From assembly GCF_007830615.1 (NCBI RefSeq), contig NZ_VLLI01000001.1, positions 186,001-250,000 on the forward strand: 64,000 nucleotides of DNA. Direction: 5' to 3'. The DNA comes from Mucilaginibacter frigoritolerans. Its GTDB lineage: Bacteria > Bacteroidota > Bacteroidia > Sphingobacteriales > Sphingobacteriaceae. Each line of letters opens with the position of its first letter. The stretch's first letter is position 1. This document shows positions 17,981 to 26,267 of the stretch, in pieces. The position numbers and the translations under genes were made by a program. The notes beneath the pieces are model-generated. The model was not told where the DNA came from and did not search any database. It worked only from the letters and a program-made list of their open reading frames with translations.

Positions 17981-18565
17981 ATGATTTTTAACGAAGAGGT
18001 ATTTAGAAGAAGAAGTGAATTGGGCGGCAGCATTGAAGTGGTATGTGGCTCCATGTTTTCGGGTAAAACTGAAGAGCTGATCCGCAGGCTTAATCGTGCC
18101 CGCATAGCCCGTTTGAAGGTGGAGATATTTAGCCCAAAGGCTGATACCCGCTTTGCAGAAGATGCCCTAATATCACACAATGCAAATTCTATTCCATCTA
18201 CTCCGGTTGAAAATGCATCGTCTATATTATTATTAGGCAGCGATGTACATGTAATAGGGATTGATGAGGCCCAGTTTTTTGATGATGAATTACCCGATGT
18301 TTGCAATATATTAGCTAACAAAGGTATCAGGGTAATTGTTGCCGGTTTGGATATGGATTTTAAGGGGCGTCCATTTGGCCCCATGCCAACTATTATGGCT
18401 ATGGCCGAGTCTGTTACTAAACTGCATGCGGTGTGCGTTAGATGTGGTAATCCAGCCTTATATAGTTATCGTTTGGTGCCCGATGAAAGTCGCGTATTAC
18501 TGGGTGAAAAAGAGAGTTACGAGCCCCGCTGCCGTATTTGTTACCACGAAATATTTGCTCAATAA
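17981..18565 (+). CDS. tdk: Thymidine kinase
   Basis: Phosphorylates thymidine to dTMP in nucleoside salvage. 194 residues, type II (TK1-like) fold. P-loop [15 protein letters not shown] near residue 28, Walker B-like [30 protein letters not shown] lasso region, and four zinc cysteines in VCVRCGNPA and PRCRICYHE. Single gene with no operon partner. Confidence 0.96.
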   Translation: MIFNEEVFRRRSELGGSIEVVCGSMFSGKTEELIRRLNRARIARLKVEIFSPKADTRFAEDALISHNANSIPSTPVENASSILLLGSDVHVIGIDEAQFFDDELPDVCNILANKGIRVIVAGLDMDFKGRPFGPMPTIMAMAESVTKLHAVCVRCGNPALYSYRLVPDESRVLLGEKESYEPRCRICYHEIFAQ

Positions 18566-18592
18566 AAGAATTTTAACAGGTTATAAAACAAC

Positions 18593-18637
18593 CAAGCCAT
18601 GCTGCAAACCAATAAGTATTAGCTGCAGCATGGCTTG
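18593..18637. terminator. Inverted repeat between convergent tdk and amylase genes
   Basis: Perfect 14-bp arms caagccatgctgca and tgcagcatggcttg with a 17-nt loop, located in the short gap between convergent stops. Likely a shared terminator although T-runs are weak. Confidence 0.55.
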
Positions 18638-18685
18638 CTTACCCTCATTAAAATAGGGTTTGTTAAATAAGAGGGAGCTTATCCA

Positions 18686-20635
18686 TTATAATTTTAACGG
18701 TGAACTACTGTACAGATGATACTCGCCAGGAGCAAGAGTAATGCTATATGGCAATGTGCTTACGGTTATGCTATTGCCGCTAAAATTATCATACCATGTT
18801 CCGGTTGATGGGAAGCTGATATTGGCCTGCTCGGGTACTACATCAAAGTTGCCTACCACTTCAATATTGTTGCTTGCATCTAGCATCTGGATGGTTTTAA
18901 CAGACCCGGTTAGACTATAGCTGAATTTGGTTGAGGCAAATACCGGGTTGTTGATTTTGTACCTGATCATATCCGAATAAATTTGATACAGATGATGACG
19001 GTTAGCATCGCTCATGTACTCCCAATGAGGTGGTTTATCACCTAAGCGTCCACCGGTTGAGGCATCATTTATGCTGATATCATAACCACGCTCTCCAAAT
19101 TGCCATACCATTTTAGGGCCGGGAGAGGAGAACATAAATACAGCTCCCATTTCATCGCGGGCAAGACCGGTTGCCAAACTTTTTACATTATAACTACCCG
19201 AGCTATTGCCGTAAGCTTCATTCTTAAACTGAAGGCGTTCCTCATCATGGCTCTCAAAATAGGCTACAAGGTTATAAGGAGCTGTAAAACCATAACCATC
19301 ATAAAACAAGCCCGAAATATCCCATGATGGGTTAGTGGCATAACCCATAGTAGCCTGTTCACCAGAGCCACTCAAGTCGGTCCACATCATCATTCCCTGG
19401 TTAGCCAATACTGATTCTTCCTGGTTAGCAGCAAAATACTCTAGTATAACATAAAAGTTTGAGTTGAGACTTTTCATATAACTATTATAGTTTTCCCATG
19501 TTGATACCCTGCTTGCGTCATATGCGGCCCATGCAGCTTCGCTTGCACTGGTAGAGGCGCTTCCTGTATTGGTTTGCGTAAACCCTTTAGCCTGATCGAA
19601 TCTGAAACCATCAATTTTATATTCCTGCATCCAGTATTTCATTACATTTTTGGTAAAATACTGTGTAGCGGCACTTTGGTGATTTAGCTGATAACCCACT
19701 GCATCGGGGTGCATAATAGTTTGATCAAACCAGGGATTGTTTGCTGCAGGTTGCTGCGCCGAGGCATTCCAATACATTTGTACCATTGGCGATGATCCAA
19801 ACTGATCCTCAAGTACAATATCCTGTATTACAGCAATGCCCTTTGCATGACAGGCATCAACAAAAGCTTTATAATCATTTGGCTGCCCGTAATATTTATC
19901 GAGCGCAAACATAAAGTTGGAGTTATAACCCCAGGAGTCATTGCCTTCAAATTCATTTATCGGCATAAGCTCAACCGCGTTTACACCAAGGTTTACCAGG
20001 TAGCTTAAGGTATCGGTAAGGGTTTTATAGCTGTGCGTCCCTACAAAATCGCGTACTAATAACTCGTATACCACCAGATTCTTAGGATCAGCGGGGGTAA
20101 AGGAAGCAGTTTTCCAGGTATAAGCAGGGGCACTGTATTGCATGTCGCTCACAATATGTGTACTCCCGCCGTGGCCGCTAGGATAAGCCTTTATGCTCGG
20201 GTAAACTGAAGTTGGTATGTACTGGTCATTTGCAGAGTCCAATACTTTGTGACAATAAGGATCGGCAACTTTTAAATTACCATCCATCAGATACTCATAA
20301 GCGTATTCGGTGCTGGGGTCGAGGCCGTCAATTTGTATCCACCAACGGGTGCCATCTGTAGAATTGGTCATGCTGTATTTGGAGCTGGCGGTCCAGCTAT
20401 TAAAATCACCAAGTAAGGTAACCGACTTTTTTCCGGGGGCATAGATATTAAAAATTGCTGATGCCCCATTGTTTATAAAGGTAACGCCATCGCCGATTCC
20501 GGCAGGTACATCCTTTCCTGTTGAAGTTCCGGTAACGTTCCCGGAACCTCCCGAAGAAGAAGGCGTTTTTTTGCATGCTGTAACACTTACCAGTAATACA
20601 CCGATAATCAAAAGGTACAAATTCCTCATGTTCAT
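18686..20635 (-). CDS. Alpha-amylase family (GH13) lipoprotein with N-terminal CBM48-like domain
   Basis: Secreted alpha-glucan hydrolase or branching-type enzyme, 649 residues. Signal ends at a lipobox SVTACKK (Cys21), followed by a Ser/Gly/Thr linker. Residues about 55-130 form an Early-set/CBM48 domain (VTLLGDFNSWT). The GH13 barrel keeps the nucleophile Asp347 in GFRFDQAKG, acid Glu399 in VILEYFA and Asp464 in ESHDEERL. Region I reads QDIVLEDQFG rather than the usual DxVxNH, so substrate specificity is uncertain. A C-terminal beta domain ends the protein. An alternative ATG lies two codons in. Confidence 0.9.
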   Translation of the reverse strand: MNMRNLYLLIIGVLLVSVTACKKTPSSSGGSGNVTGTSTGKDVPAGIGDGVTFINNGASAIFNIYAPGKKSVTLLGDFNSWTASSKYSMTNSTDGTRWWIQIDGLDPSTEYAYEYLMDGNLKVADPYCHKVLDSANDQYIPTSVYPSIKAYPSGHGGSTHIVSDMQYSAPAYTWKTASFTPADPKNLVVYELLVRDFVGTHSYKTLTDTLSYLVNLGVNAVELMPINEFEGNDSWGYNSNFMFALDKYYGQPNDYKAFVDACHAKGIAVIQDIVLEDQFGSSPMVQMYWNASAQQPAANNPWFDQTIMHPDAVGYQLNHQSAATQYFTKNVMKYWMQEYKIDGFRFDQAKGFTQTNTGSASTSASEAAWAAYDASRVSTWENYNSYMKSLNSNFYVILEYFAANQEESVLANQGMMMWTDLSGSGEQATMGYATNPSWDISGLFYDGYGFTAPYNLVAYFESHDEERLQFKNEAYGNSSGSYNVKSLATGLARDEMGAVFMFSSPGPKMVWQFGERGYDISINDASTGGRLGDKPPHWEYMSDANRHHLYQIYSDMIRYKINNPVFASTKFSYSLTGSVKTIQMLDASNNIEVVGNFDVVPEQANISFPSTGTWYDNFSGNSITVSTLPYSITLAPGEYHLYSSSPLKL

Positions 20636-20799
20636 TTCTTTTCTTGTTTAAAATTGGTTTATAAAAGTAAACTGATTTTTTCAATTTTCATTATAACCAA
20701 CAAAAAAAGAAGAGGTAATTTAAGATTGGTGATTAGAAATTAGGTTTTAATACGGTAAGGTTATTTATTTTATCTTTCAACTTTCACTGCTTTTCCGAC

Positions 20800-21168
20800 T
20801 CACTTAATGTGTTTCTTTACTACGGCAACCAGTTCAGTCATATCAAATGGTTTTTTTAGATAGGTATCGGCCAAACCTTCTTCGGCTATTTCCTTAATAT
20901 TACTTACTGCCGAAATAATGATAACAGGAATATGGCTGGTGGCTACATTGGTTTTTAGCATTTTGCTCAGTTGTTGCCCGTTGGCATCGCTTTTCCATTC
21001 GGTAAGCCAATTGTCCATCAAAATTAAGTCGGGATTTAGTTCCGTTACGGTTTTAAGTATTTTGGAGTCGCCTGAAGAAATAACCTCGTAATCTTCTTCT
21101 TCAAGAATAAAAGCAATTGTATCGCGGATGTCTTTGTCATCCTCAATAACTAATATCTTTTTGCCCAT
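20800..21168 (-). CDS. Stand-alone response regulator receiver protein
   Basis: 122-residue CheY-like domain without output module. Acidic residues EDD at 9-11, phospho-acceptor Asp52 in LILMDNWLTEW, Ser switch in IIISAVSN and the lysine in YLKKPFDM are present. The stretch after Asp52 (TEWKSDANGQQLS) is longer than in CheY, as in many Bacteroidota lone receivers. No cognate kinase is adjacent; it resembles the protein at 5206-5559. Confidence 0.88.
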   Translation of the reverse strand: MGKKILVIEDDKDIRDTIAFILEEEDYEVISSGDSKILKTVTELNPDLILMDNWLTEWKSDANGQQLSKMLKTNVATSHIPVIIISAVSNIKEIAEEGLADTYLKKPFDMTELVAVVKKHIK

Positions 21169-21373
21169 AACGTTTTGAGTAGTAGTTTAATTGCATAACA
21201 GTTAACATAGGGTGTTTTGTTTTGATTTATGGTTTTATTTTTTAACCTGTAGGTATTTGGCTTTAAGTTAGTTCGTTTTGTAAAGTTTCAAAGGATGAGA
21301 TATGGATTATGAAAGAAATGGTGTACTGAAACAATTGATAGTATTTAAAGGAGCGACAATTAAATAGTAATTA

Positions 21374-21817
21374 TTATCCCAATCGCTCTAAATAAACCAG
21401 TATAATGGTAATAAGGGTTAGGGCATGTAGTACAATATGATTGCCATCGGGTGTTCTTTTACCAGGTTGATGAGGGATGAGTTTAATAGTGCGGGCAAAC
21501 AGCTTATCGTAATCAAAGTTTACTTTAGTCTTAGCAAAGCCTGGCGACAAATAGGGTATCCACCATTGCACAAATTCACCCAGGAATAAAAAAGGATAAT
21601 AAATAAGCGGATAATAATGACTAAAACCAACATTACCGATGGCAAGGCAAATTACACCGACGCCCATTAGCAAGCCATTAGTAATAGCTTCAAGTAATAA
21701 TTGTTTTTGCGTGTATAGTTCAACGTCATTCCACGGGAAAAGGGGAAGCCAGGTAGTCAACTGATGATAAACCAGTAATATACCTGCAATGGCAACGGTT
21801 AAGTAGGTGAGATCCAT
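21374..21817 (-). CDS. Hypothetical membrane protein
   Basis: 147 residues with about four hydrophobic helices: the N-terminus, around 45-65, around 70-90, and the last 20. A polar central loop contains FVQWWIPYLSPGFAK. No motif I can assign. Isolated gene on the minus strand. Confidence 0.65.
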   Translation of the reverse strand: MDLTYLTVAIAGILLVYHQLTTWLPLFPWNDVELYTQKQLLLEAITNGLLMGVGVICLAIGNVGFSHYYPLIYYPFLFLGEFVQWWIPYLSPGFAKTKVNFDYDKLFARTIKLIPHQPGKRTPDGNHIVLHALTLITIILVYLERLG

Positions 21818-22023
21818 TTGGTAGATTAAAAAAAATAAATATAGGAAAAAAATAAATATATTTTGTTAGTTTATAGGTAGTTATGACATATGGATTAATT
21901 GTAAATAAATCCATATGTCATATATTATAGATTATTTTGATGTTTTGGCTTAGTTACTAATAAATTAAATAGTTGAATATCAATCGTTAAAAAGACATTA
22001 AAGTGGGCGATAATTAAATAGTA

Positions 22024-22173
22024 TTACTGCTCGCCGTTAACGTTGGTGTCCAGTGATACCCCATCAATGTAAAAGCTGTATAATTCGGCGGTTACATTAG
22101 CCCAGCACCAGTTAGACATAAGTTGTTGTTCAATTGGAAAATCAGAAGAATCCGGAATTACATCAAGTGCCAT
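22024..22173 (-). CDS. 49-residue peptide resembling the start of a papain-like cysteine protease
   Basis: Short frame from an ATG at 22173 to TAA at 22024. The peptide carries QQLMSNWCWANVTAELYSFY, which strongly recalls the oxyanion-Gln and nucleophile-Cys segment (QQxxNWCWAA) that opens papain-like bacterial peptidases of the C39/C70 type. The stop follows soon after, and the 120 bp beyond it contain nothing resembling the rest of a protease, so the catalytic His and Asn are absent. Either a gene remnant or a real small peptide; no signal sequence is present. Confidence 0.5.
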   Translation of the reverse strand: MALDVIPDSSDFPIEQQLMSNWCWANVTAELYSFYIDGVSLDTNVNGEQ

Positions 22174-22407
22174 GTGATAAGGTTATTTAAGTGAGCAAAG
22201 TATTATATCCAACCTGGTTCTTAATAAGGCATTTTATTGAGCGGATAATGCTAGTTTTCTTTGTAAAATATGGACTAATATATTGAATTGTAAATATTTA
22301 TCAAAAATGAATTTCACGTTGTTTTTTGTTTTTGCTTTGTATTTAAAAATTGATAACCTTGTATTTGTAATAACCCTTTTTAATTTACAAACTCTTACTG
22401 AATTCAA

Positions 22408-23343
22408 ATGATTAACGAAACAGAGATAGCAAACAACAATGACGATTTTACCCGCCGAAGGTTTATTTATAAGCTGTCTGCTGCGGTAGGAGCGGGGCTT
22501 ATAATGACATCTCCTTTGATGAGCAGTGCAGCTAGCTTTATTAAGGTTAACGGTGATTATACCGTACAGCAAATTATTGATTTGTTTATTAAAGATGTAC
22601 CGGGTGGAGCTTTAAAGGAGACAGTAGATACCCTTAAAGCAGGCGACCCGAATATGAAGGTTACAGGTATTGTTACCACAATGTTTGCCACTATTCCGGT
22701 TATCCGCAGTGCAGCCGACCTTGGCTTCAACTTCATAATAGCTCACGAACCAACATTTTACAACCACACGGATGATACCCAATGGCTGCAGGATGATGAT
22801 GTTTATCAGTACAAAGAAATGTTGCTGAAAGATAATAAGATCGCTATCTGGCGCAATCATGATTATATCCATAGGATGGTACCTGATGGGGTTACTTCCG
22901 GTGTATTGGCTCAGTTAGAGTGGCAAAAATATTCAGATAAAACAATGCCCAATGTTTTAACCTTACAGCCATCATATCTTAAAGAAGTAATAGCACACCT
23001 GAAACTAAAACTTAACCTGGAAAAGGTGCGATATGTTGGTGATCCTAACCAGGTAATTAAACATGCCTTGTTTATACCAGGTGCAGCAGGTGGCCGGATG
23101 CAAATTGGAGCTATCAGCAAATATAAGCCTGACCTGCTGATAGTTGGTGAGATATCAGAATGGGAAACAGCCGAGTACGTGCGCGATGCCAGGGCTAAAG
23201 GTGATAGGGTCTCTCTGATAGTATTGGGCCACATAGCCAGCGAAGAAGCCGGATCGGTATTTATGCTCAATTGGTTAAAACAAAAAGTTCCAGGCATAAA
23301 AGTTACCCATATTCCTTGTGGTAATTCTTTATCGTTTATGTAG
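22408..23343 (+). CDS. Nif3-like dinuclear metal-centre protein with Tat-type signal
   Basis: 311 residues. The N-terminus has a twin-arginine-like motif (TRRRFIYKL) before a hydrophobic stretch (AAVGAGLIMTSPLMSSA), so export through Tat is likely. The remainder follows the Nif3/YbgI fold: VTGIVTTMFATIPVIRSA, FIIAHEPTFYNH with metal-binding His, WRNHDYIHRM and the C-terminal LGHIASEEAG. Most Nif3 relatives are cytoplasmic, so the signal marks a distinct exported subfamily. Enzymatic role unknown for the family. A CdiI-like gene starts 8 bp downstream. Confidence 0.85.
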   Translation: MINETEIANNNDDFTRRRFIYKLSAAVGAGLIMTSPLMSSAASFIKVNGDYTVQQIIDLFIKDVPGGALKETVDTLKAGDPNMKVTGIVTTMFATIPVIRSAADLGFNFIIAHEPTFYNHTDDTQWLQDDDVYQYKEMLLKDNKIAIWRNHDYIHRMVPDGVTSGVLAQLEWQKYSDKTMPNVLTLQPSYLKEVIAHLKLKLNLEKVRYVGDPNQVIKHALFIPGAAGGRMQIGAISKYKPDLLIVGEISEWETAEYVRDARAKGDRVSLIVLGHIASEEAGSVFMLNWLKQKVPGIKVTHIPCGNSLSFM

Positions 23344-23350
23344 TAGATTA

Positions 23351-23746
23351 ATGAACCTTGAAAATGACTGGCGAAATAAAACTATACTGGAGCTTGAAAA
23401 GAAAGATTCAGTAGGTATTGCGTTTGATAGCCATTTGATAAAGGAGGTAAATAAATTACTACAAAAACCATTAAACACTTTTTCCATTGAAGATTTAAGG
23501 TTGATGATAGGTCAGCAGATTGGGCTTAAATACCTCGTTTTATTAGCTATTGAAGTTTTGGAAAAGGATTTATTCGCTGTAGGCAACTTTTATGAGGGTG
23601 ACCTATTACAATGCGTATTGAATATTGAAAGCAAGTTTTGGAATGATTATCAGAGCAGTTGGATAAAACTGGATGGTTTAATCGCTGGAAAAGAGGCTGG
23701 ATTATCTATCAGAAAAATAAAAACAACAACTTTTTACAGTAAATAA
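23351..23746 (+). CDS. Contact-dependent inhibition immunity-like protein (CdiI family)
   Basis: 131 residues from the ATG at 23351; an upstream extension to 23318 overlaps the preceding gene and is less likely. The core FSIEDLRLMIGQQIGLKYLVL followed by FYEGDLLQCVL resembles a CdiI-type immunity family found as solitary genes in many Bacteroidota. Such proteins bind and neutralise toxin tips delivered by neighbours. No toxin gene or polymorphic-toxin cassette is adjacent. Confidence 0.65.
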   Translation: MNLENDWRNKTILELEKKDSVGIAFDSHLIKEVNKLLQKPLNTFSIEDLRLMIGQQIGLKYLVLLAIEVLEKDLFAVGNFYEGDLLQCVLNIESKFWNDYQSSWIKLDGLIAGKEAGLSIRKIKTTTFYSK

Positions 23747-23817
23747 GAAGGTGTAATTATAAAATTACAAAACGCTAAACTCATTAATTCTACATTTACA
23801 GGGATAATTTATACCTA

Positions 23818-24675
23818 ATGAGATATTATATTTTAACCGCATTAAGTGCCTTGTGCATTATTACATCGGTAAAGGCGCAAACTAAAACCGATACCGTTTT
23901 TTTTGAAGATTTTAATGAGCAAACGCTTGATCGCTCTAAATGGAATGTAGAGATAACCGGTCATACAGTAAATAACGAACAACAGGCTTATGTTGATTCG
24001 GGAGCTACACTTTATCTTGTTAAGGGGGCTGCTGCCGAAGGGGCAACGAATGGGGCACTGGTAATACAGCCACTTTACAAACAGGGGTATATCAGCAAAC
24101 AAAATAACAAATATGATTTTGTATCCGGGCGTATCAATACGCAGGCAAAAATGGAGTTCACTTACGGTACAGCATCTGCACGTATGAAAATGAGTAGCGG
24201 GGCAGGTTTATGGCCGGCATTTTGGGCATTAGGCAATGGCAAATGGCCCGATTGTGGTGAAATTGACATGATGGAAACCGTTGGCGACAGTAGTTGGTTT
24301 AGTAACGCTTTACACGGCCCCGGTTATTTTGGCAATACACCTTTAGCCCACCGCGAATTTTTCCCCAAAGGAATTGATGTTACACAATGGCATGTGTACT
24401 CTATTGACTGGACAGCAAATAGTTTGATTTTTAAGATTGATGGAAAGGTAACTTATACGGTAACCCGGGCTATGGTTGAACATTATGGCCGTTGGGCTTA
24501 TGATAATGCCAAGTTTATTATCCTTAATTTTGCTGTAGGTGGCGGATATCCGCAAGGGGTAAACAAAGTAAATGCCCCATATTATGGTTTATCGCAATCA
24601 TCAGTTGATAAAATTAAAGCTGGACAAGTAAAAGCTTATGTTGATTGGGTATTAATAACCAAACCGGCTAAGTAG
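23818..24675 (+). CDS. Glycoside hydrolase family 16 (beta-glucanase) protein
   Basis: Secreted endo-acting beta-glucan hydrolase, 285 residues. A Sec signal (MRYYILTALSALCIITSVKA) ends before QTKTD. The GH16 active site EIDMME is present in CGEIDMMETVGD, giving nucleophile Glu148, Asp150 and acid/base Glu153. The upstream FWALGNGKWPDCGEID and downstream WHVYSIDWTANSLIFKIDG blocks match laminarinase/lichenase-type GH16. A terminator follows at once, so it is probably monocistronic. Confidence 0.93.
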   Translation: MRYYILTALSALCIITSVKAQTKTDTVFFEDFNEQTLDRSKWNVEITGHTVNNEQQAYVDSGATLYLVKGAAAEGATNGALVIQPLYKQGYISKQNNKYDFVSGRINTQAKMEFTYGTASARMKMSSGAGLWPAFWALGNGKWPDCGEIDMMETVGDSSWFSNALHGPGYFGNTPLAHREFFPKGIDVTQWHVYSIDWTANSLIFKIDGKVTYTVTRAMVEHYGRWAYDNAKFIILNFAVGGGYPQGVNKVNAPYYGLSQSSVDKIKAGQVKAYVDWVLITKPAK

Positions 24676-24700
24676 TCAGCCCATCCAAATAAAACAAAAA

Positions 24701-24731
24701 AGTCTCTGCGGTTAAAGCAGAGACTTTTTTT
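24701..24731 (+). terminator. Intrinsic terminator of the GH16 gene
   Basis: Perfect 9-bp stem agtctctgc / gcagagact, 7-nt loop, then a run of T on the plus strand. Confidence 0.9.
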
Positions 24732-24755
24732 ATAAACCTGAATTCAGGTAAGTTT

Positions 24756-24884
24756 TTAGTGATTATCATGATACCCATGGTCGTCATGATCATGGTGGTG
24801 ATGTTCACGATACTCAACTGAACAGCTGGTAATTGCAGAAGTAAATATCACTAATGCGATTATCCTTAAAATGTACTTTTTCAT
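24756..24884 (-). CDS. Small histidine-rich lipopeptide (42 residues)
   Basis: Starts MKKYILRIIALVIFTSA with a lipobox-like ITSC (Cys21), then a mature tail of about 21 residues of which half are His or Asp (EHHHHDHDDHGYHDNH). The composition suggests a lipid-anchored metal-binding peptide at the cell envelope, for example for Zn, Cu or Ni; this is inference. Too short for usual gene callers. Confidence 0.65.
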   Translation of the reverse strand: MKKYILRIIALVIFTSAITSCSVEYREHHHHDHDDHGYHDNH

Positions 24885-24997
24885 AATAATGTCATTTGAT
24901 AGATAGATACATAATCAAATGCAAACCCTATGCCAAAGTAACTTGGTGAAAAATAAGTAATTGTTTTAGAGTGGATTAACTGCTAGTGTTATACTGT

Positions 24998-25672
24998 TTA
25001 TGTTGTTTTCGCAAGTTTTAAAATTAAATGGCCTATCCATATAAATAATGCCCCTACGCCTATAAATAACAACATTAATGCAAACGAATGTATCAATACA
25101 CGACCATAGCCCATTATATCCACATCAACAAAATAGTAAGGGTATCTATGATAAATAGCGCCCCTTATCAATATATAAATCAAATAAATAAGCGGGTACC
25201 ATAGCCAGTTTAGTACATATTTGTACACTAAACTATTTTTGGGTACAAATGCCAGCCAGTAAATAATAAATAGTAGAGGGTCAACTGTATGGAGTAATTC
25301 ATCGGCCACTTTAAACCATCTTTGTGGTTTCCATGTATTTCTTAATACTGCCCAATAAACCAACCCTACAATGGCCATATAAACGGTAATGGCCGTTTGT
25401 ACAGAGGGTTTTGAAAAAAAACGCCCCCAATAAGATCCGGGAGCAATTAGCTGTATGGTTAAACTCTTGGCAGCCAGTAAATTGGTTAAAATGGTAAAGA
25501 AACTTACTAATTGTATCAGTGCAAAGGCTAAACTGTTGCCTTTTGCTTCATGGGCCTGTATAGAAATAGTAAATTGTACTACCAATGCAAACCAGGCAAT
25601 AAGCACAACTATTAAGGCATAAATTATTTTTATTTTGTTTGGTTTTGGGGTGGTGTAGGTTGGGTTATTCAT
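24998..25672 (-). CDS. Pr6Pr family membrane protein
   Basis: 224 residues with about six transmembrane helices. Conserved features seen in the Pr6Pr (FAR-17a/AIG1-like) family include FFTILTNLLAA in helix 2, the VDPLLFIIYWLAF helix and a C-terminal polar PYYFVDVDIMGYGRV segment. Biochemical role unknown. Single gene, minus strand. Confidence 0.8.
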   Translation of the reverse strand: MNNPTYTTPKPNKIKIIYALIVVLIAWFALVVQFTISIQAHEAKGNSLAFALIQLVSFFTILTNLLAAKSLTIQLIAPGSYWGRFFSKPSVQTAITVYMAIVGLVYWAVLRNTWKPQRWFKVADELLHTVDPLLFIIYWLAFVPKNSLVYKYVLNWLWYPLIYLIYILIRGAIYHRYPYYFVDVDIMGYGRVLIHSFALMLLFIGVGALFIWIGHLILKLAKTT

Positions 25673-25924
25673 TTGAAATAGTGGGTTTTAATGAAGTTAA
25701 TCAAAATATTATATCACTCAAAAAGAATAAATTATAATGCGTTAGGGAAGAATAGCATTCGGTTAATCTATTTAAAATAGCAATAAACTACTATAAACTT
25801 AATGAAATTTTGAGATAATAAAAACGTAACTAATACTTTACATTTTCGATTCGGTTAATGAAAAATGTTTAAAAGTATTAGTTTATAGCAACTTCTTTTT
25901 TTAGTAAGCCGTATTAATGTAAGT

Positions 25925-26158
25925 ATGAGTGGTCATGTAAAAATTCCGGGGTCAATTTACTGTAAGCTGTGCAAGGAGTGCGGTTCGCGTCCGGTAATTG
26001 CAGCAGTTGAAGATATAGGCTATGTTGTTAAATGCCCAAAAGATAATGGTCATTATCAAACTATGCCCGGCTTAATAGATATTGAAGACTGGAACCACAA
26101 CAATACTATTACATCTTCATCCACTGATTATAATACTAACCACTTGATAGCCTGGTAA
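25925..26158 (+). CDS. Small cysteine-containing hypothetical protein
   Basis: 77 residues. Cys13, Cys16 and Cys19 in YCKLCKECG and Cys37 in KCPKDNGH, with a nearby His43, could form a zinc-ribbon-like site. The C-terminal 25 residues are Asn/Thr/Ser rich and probably disordered. No recognised family. Lies upstream of the hybrid kinase on the same strand. Confidence 0.55.
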   Translation: MSGHVKIPGSIYCKLCKECGSRPVIAAVEDIGYVVKCPKDNGHYQTMPGLIDIEDWNHNNTITSSSTDYNTNHLIAW

Positions 26159-26267
26159 ATTTTATAACACCAGACGATTCAATTTTGATATTTAAAGTAT
26201 AGTAGCATTAATGCTTCTGTGCTAAGTGTTTTATTAATACAGCTACTTGATTTGTTATTGCTGAAGA

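Noticed and set aside
5206..21168. Possible pairing of the two lone receiver proteins into one phosphorelay
   Set aside because: They lie 15 kb apart with no shared kinase nearby; similarity is only the general CheY fold.
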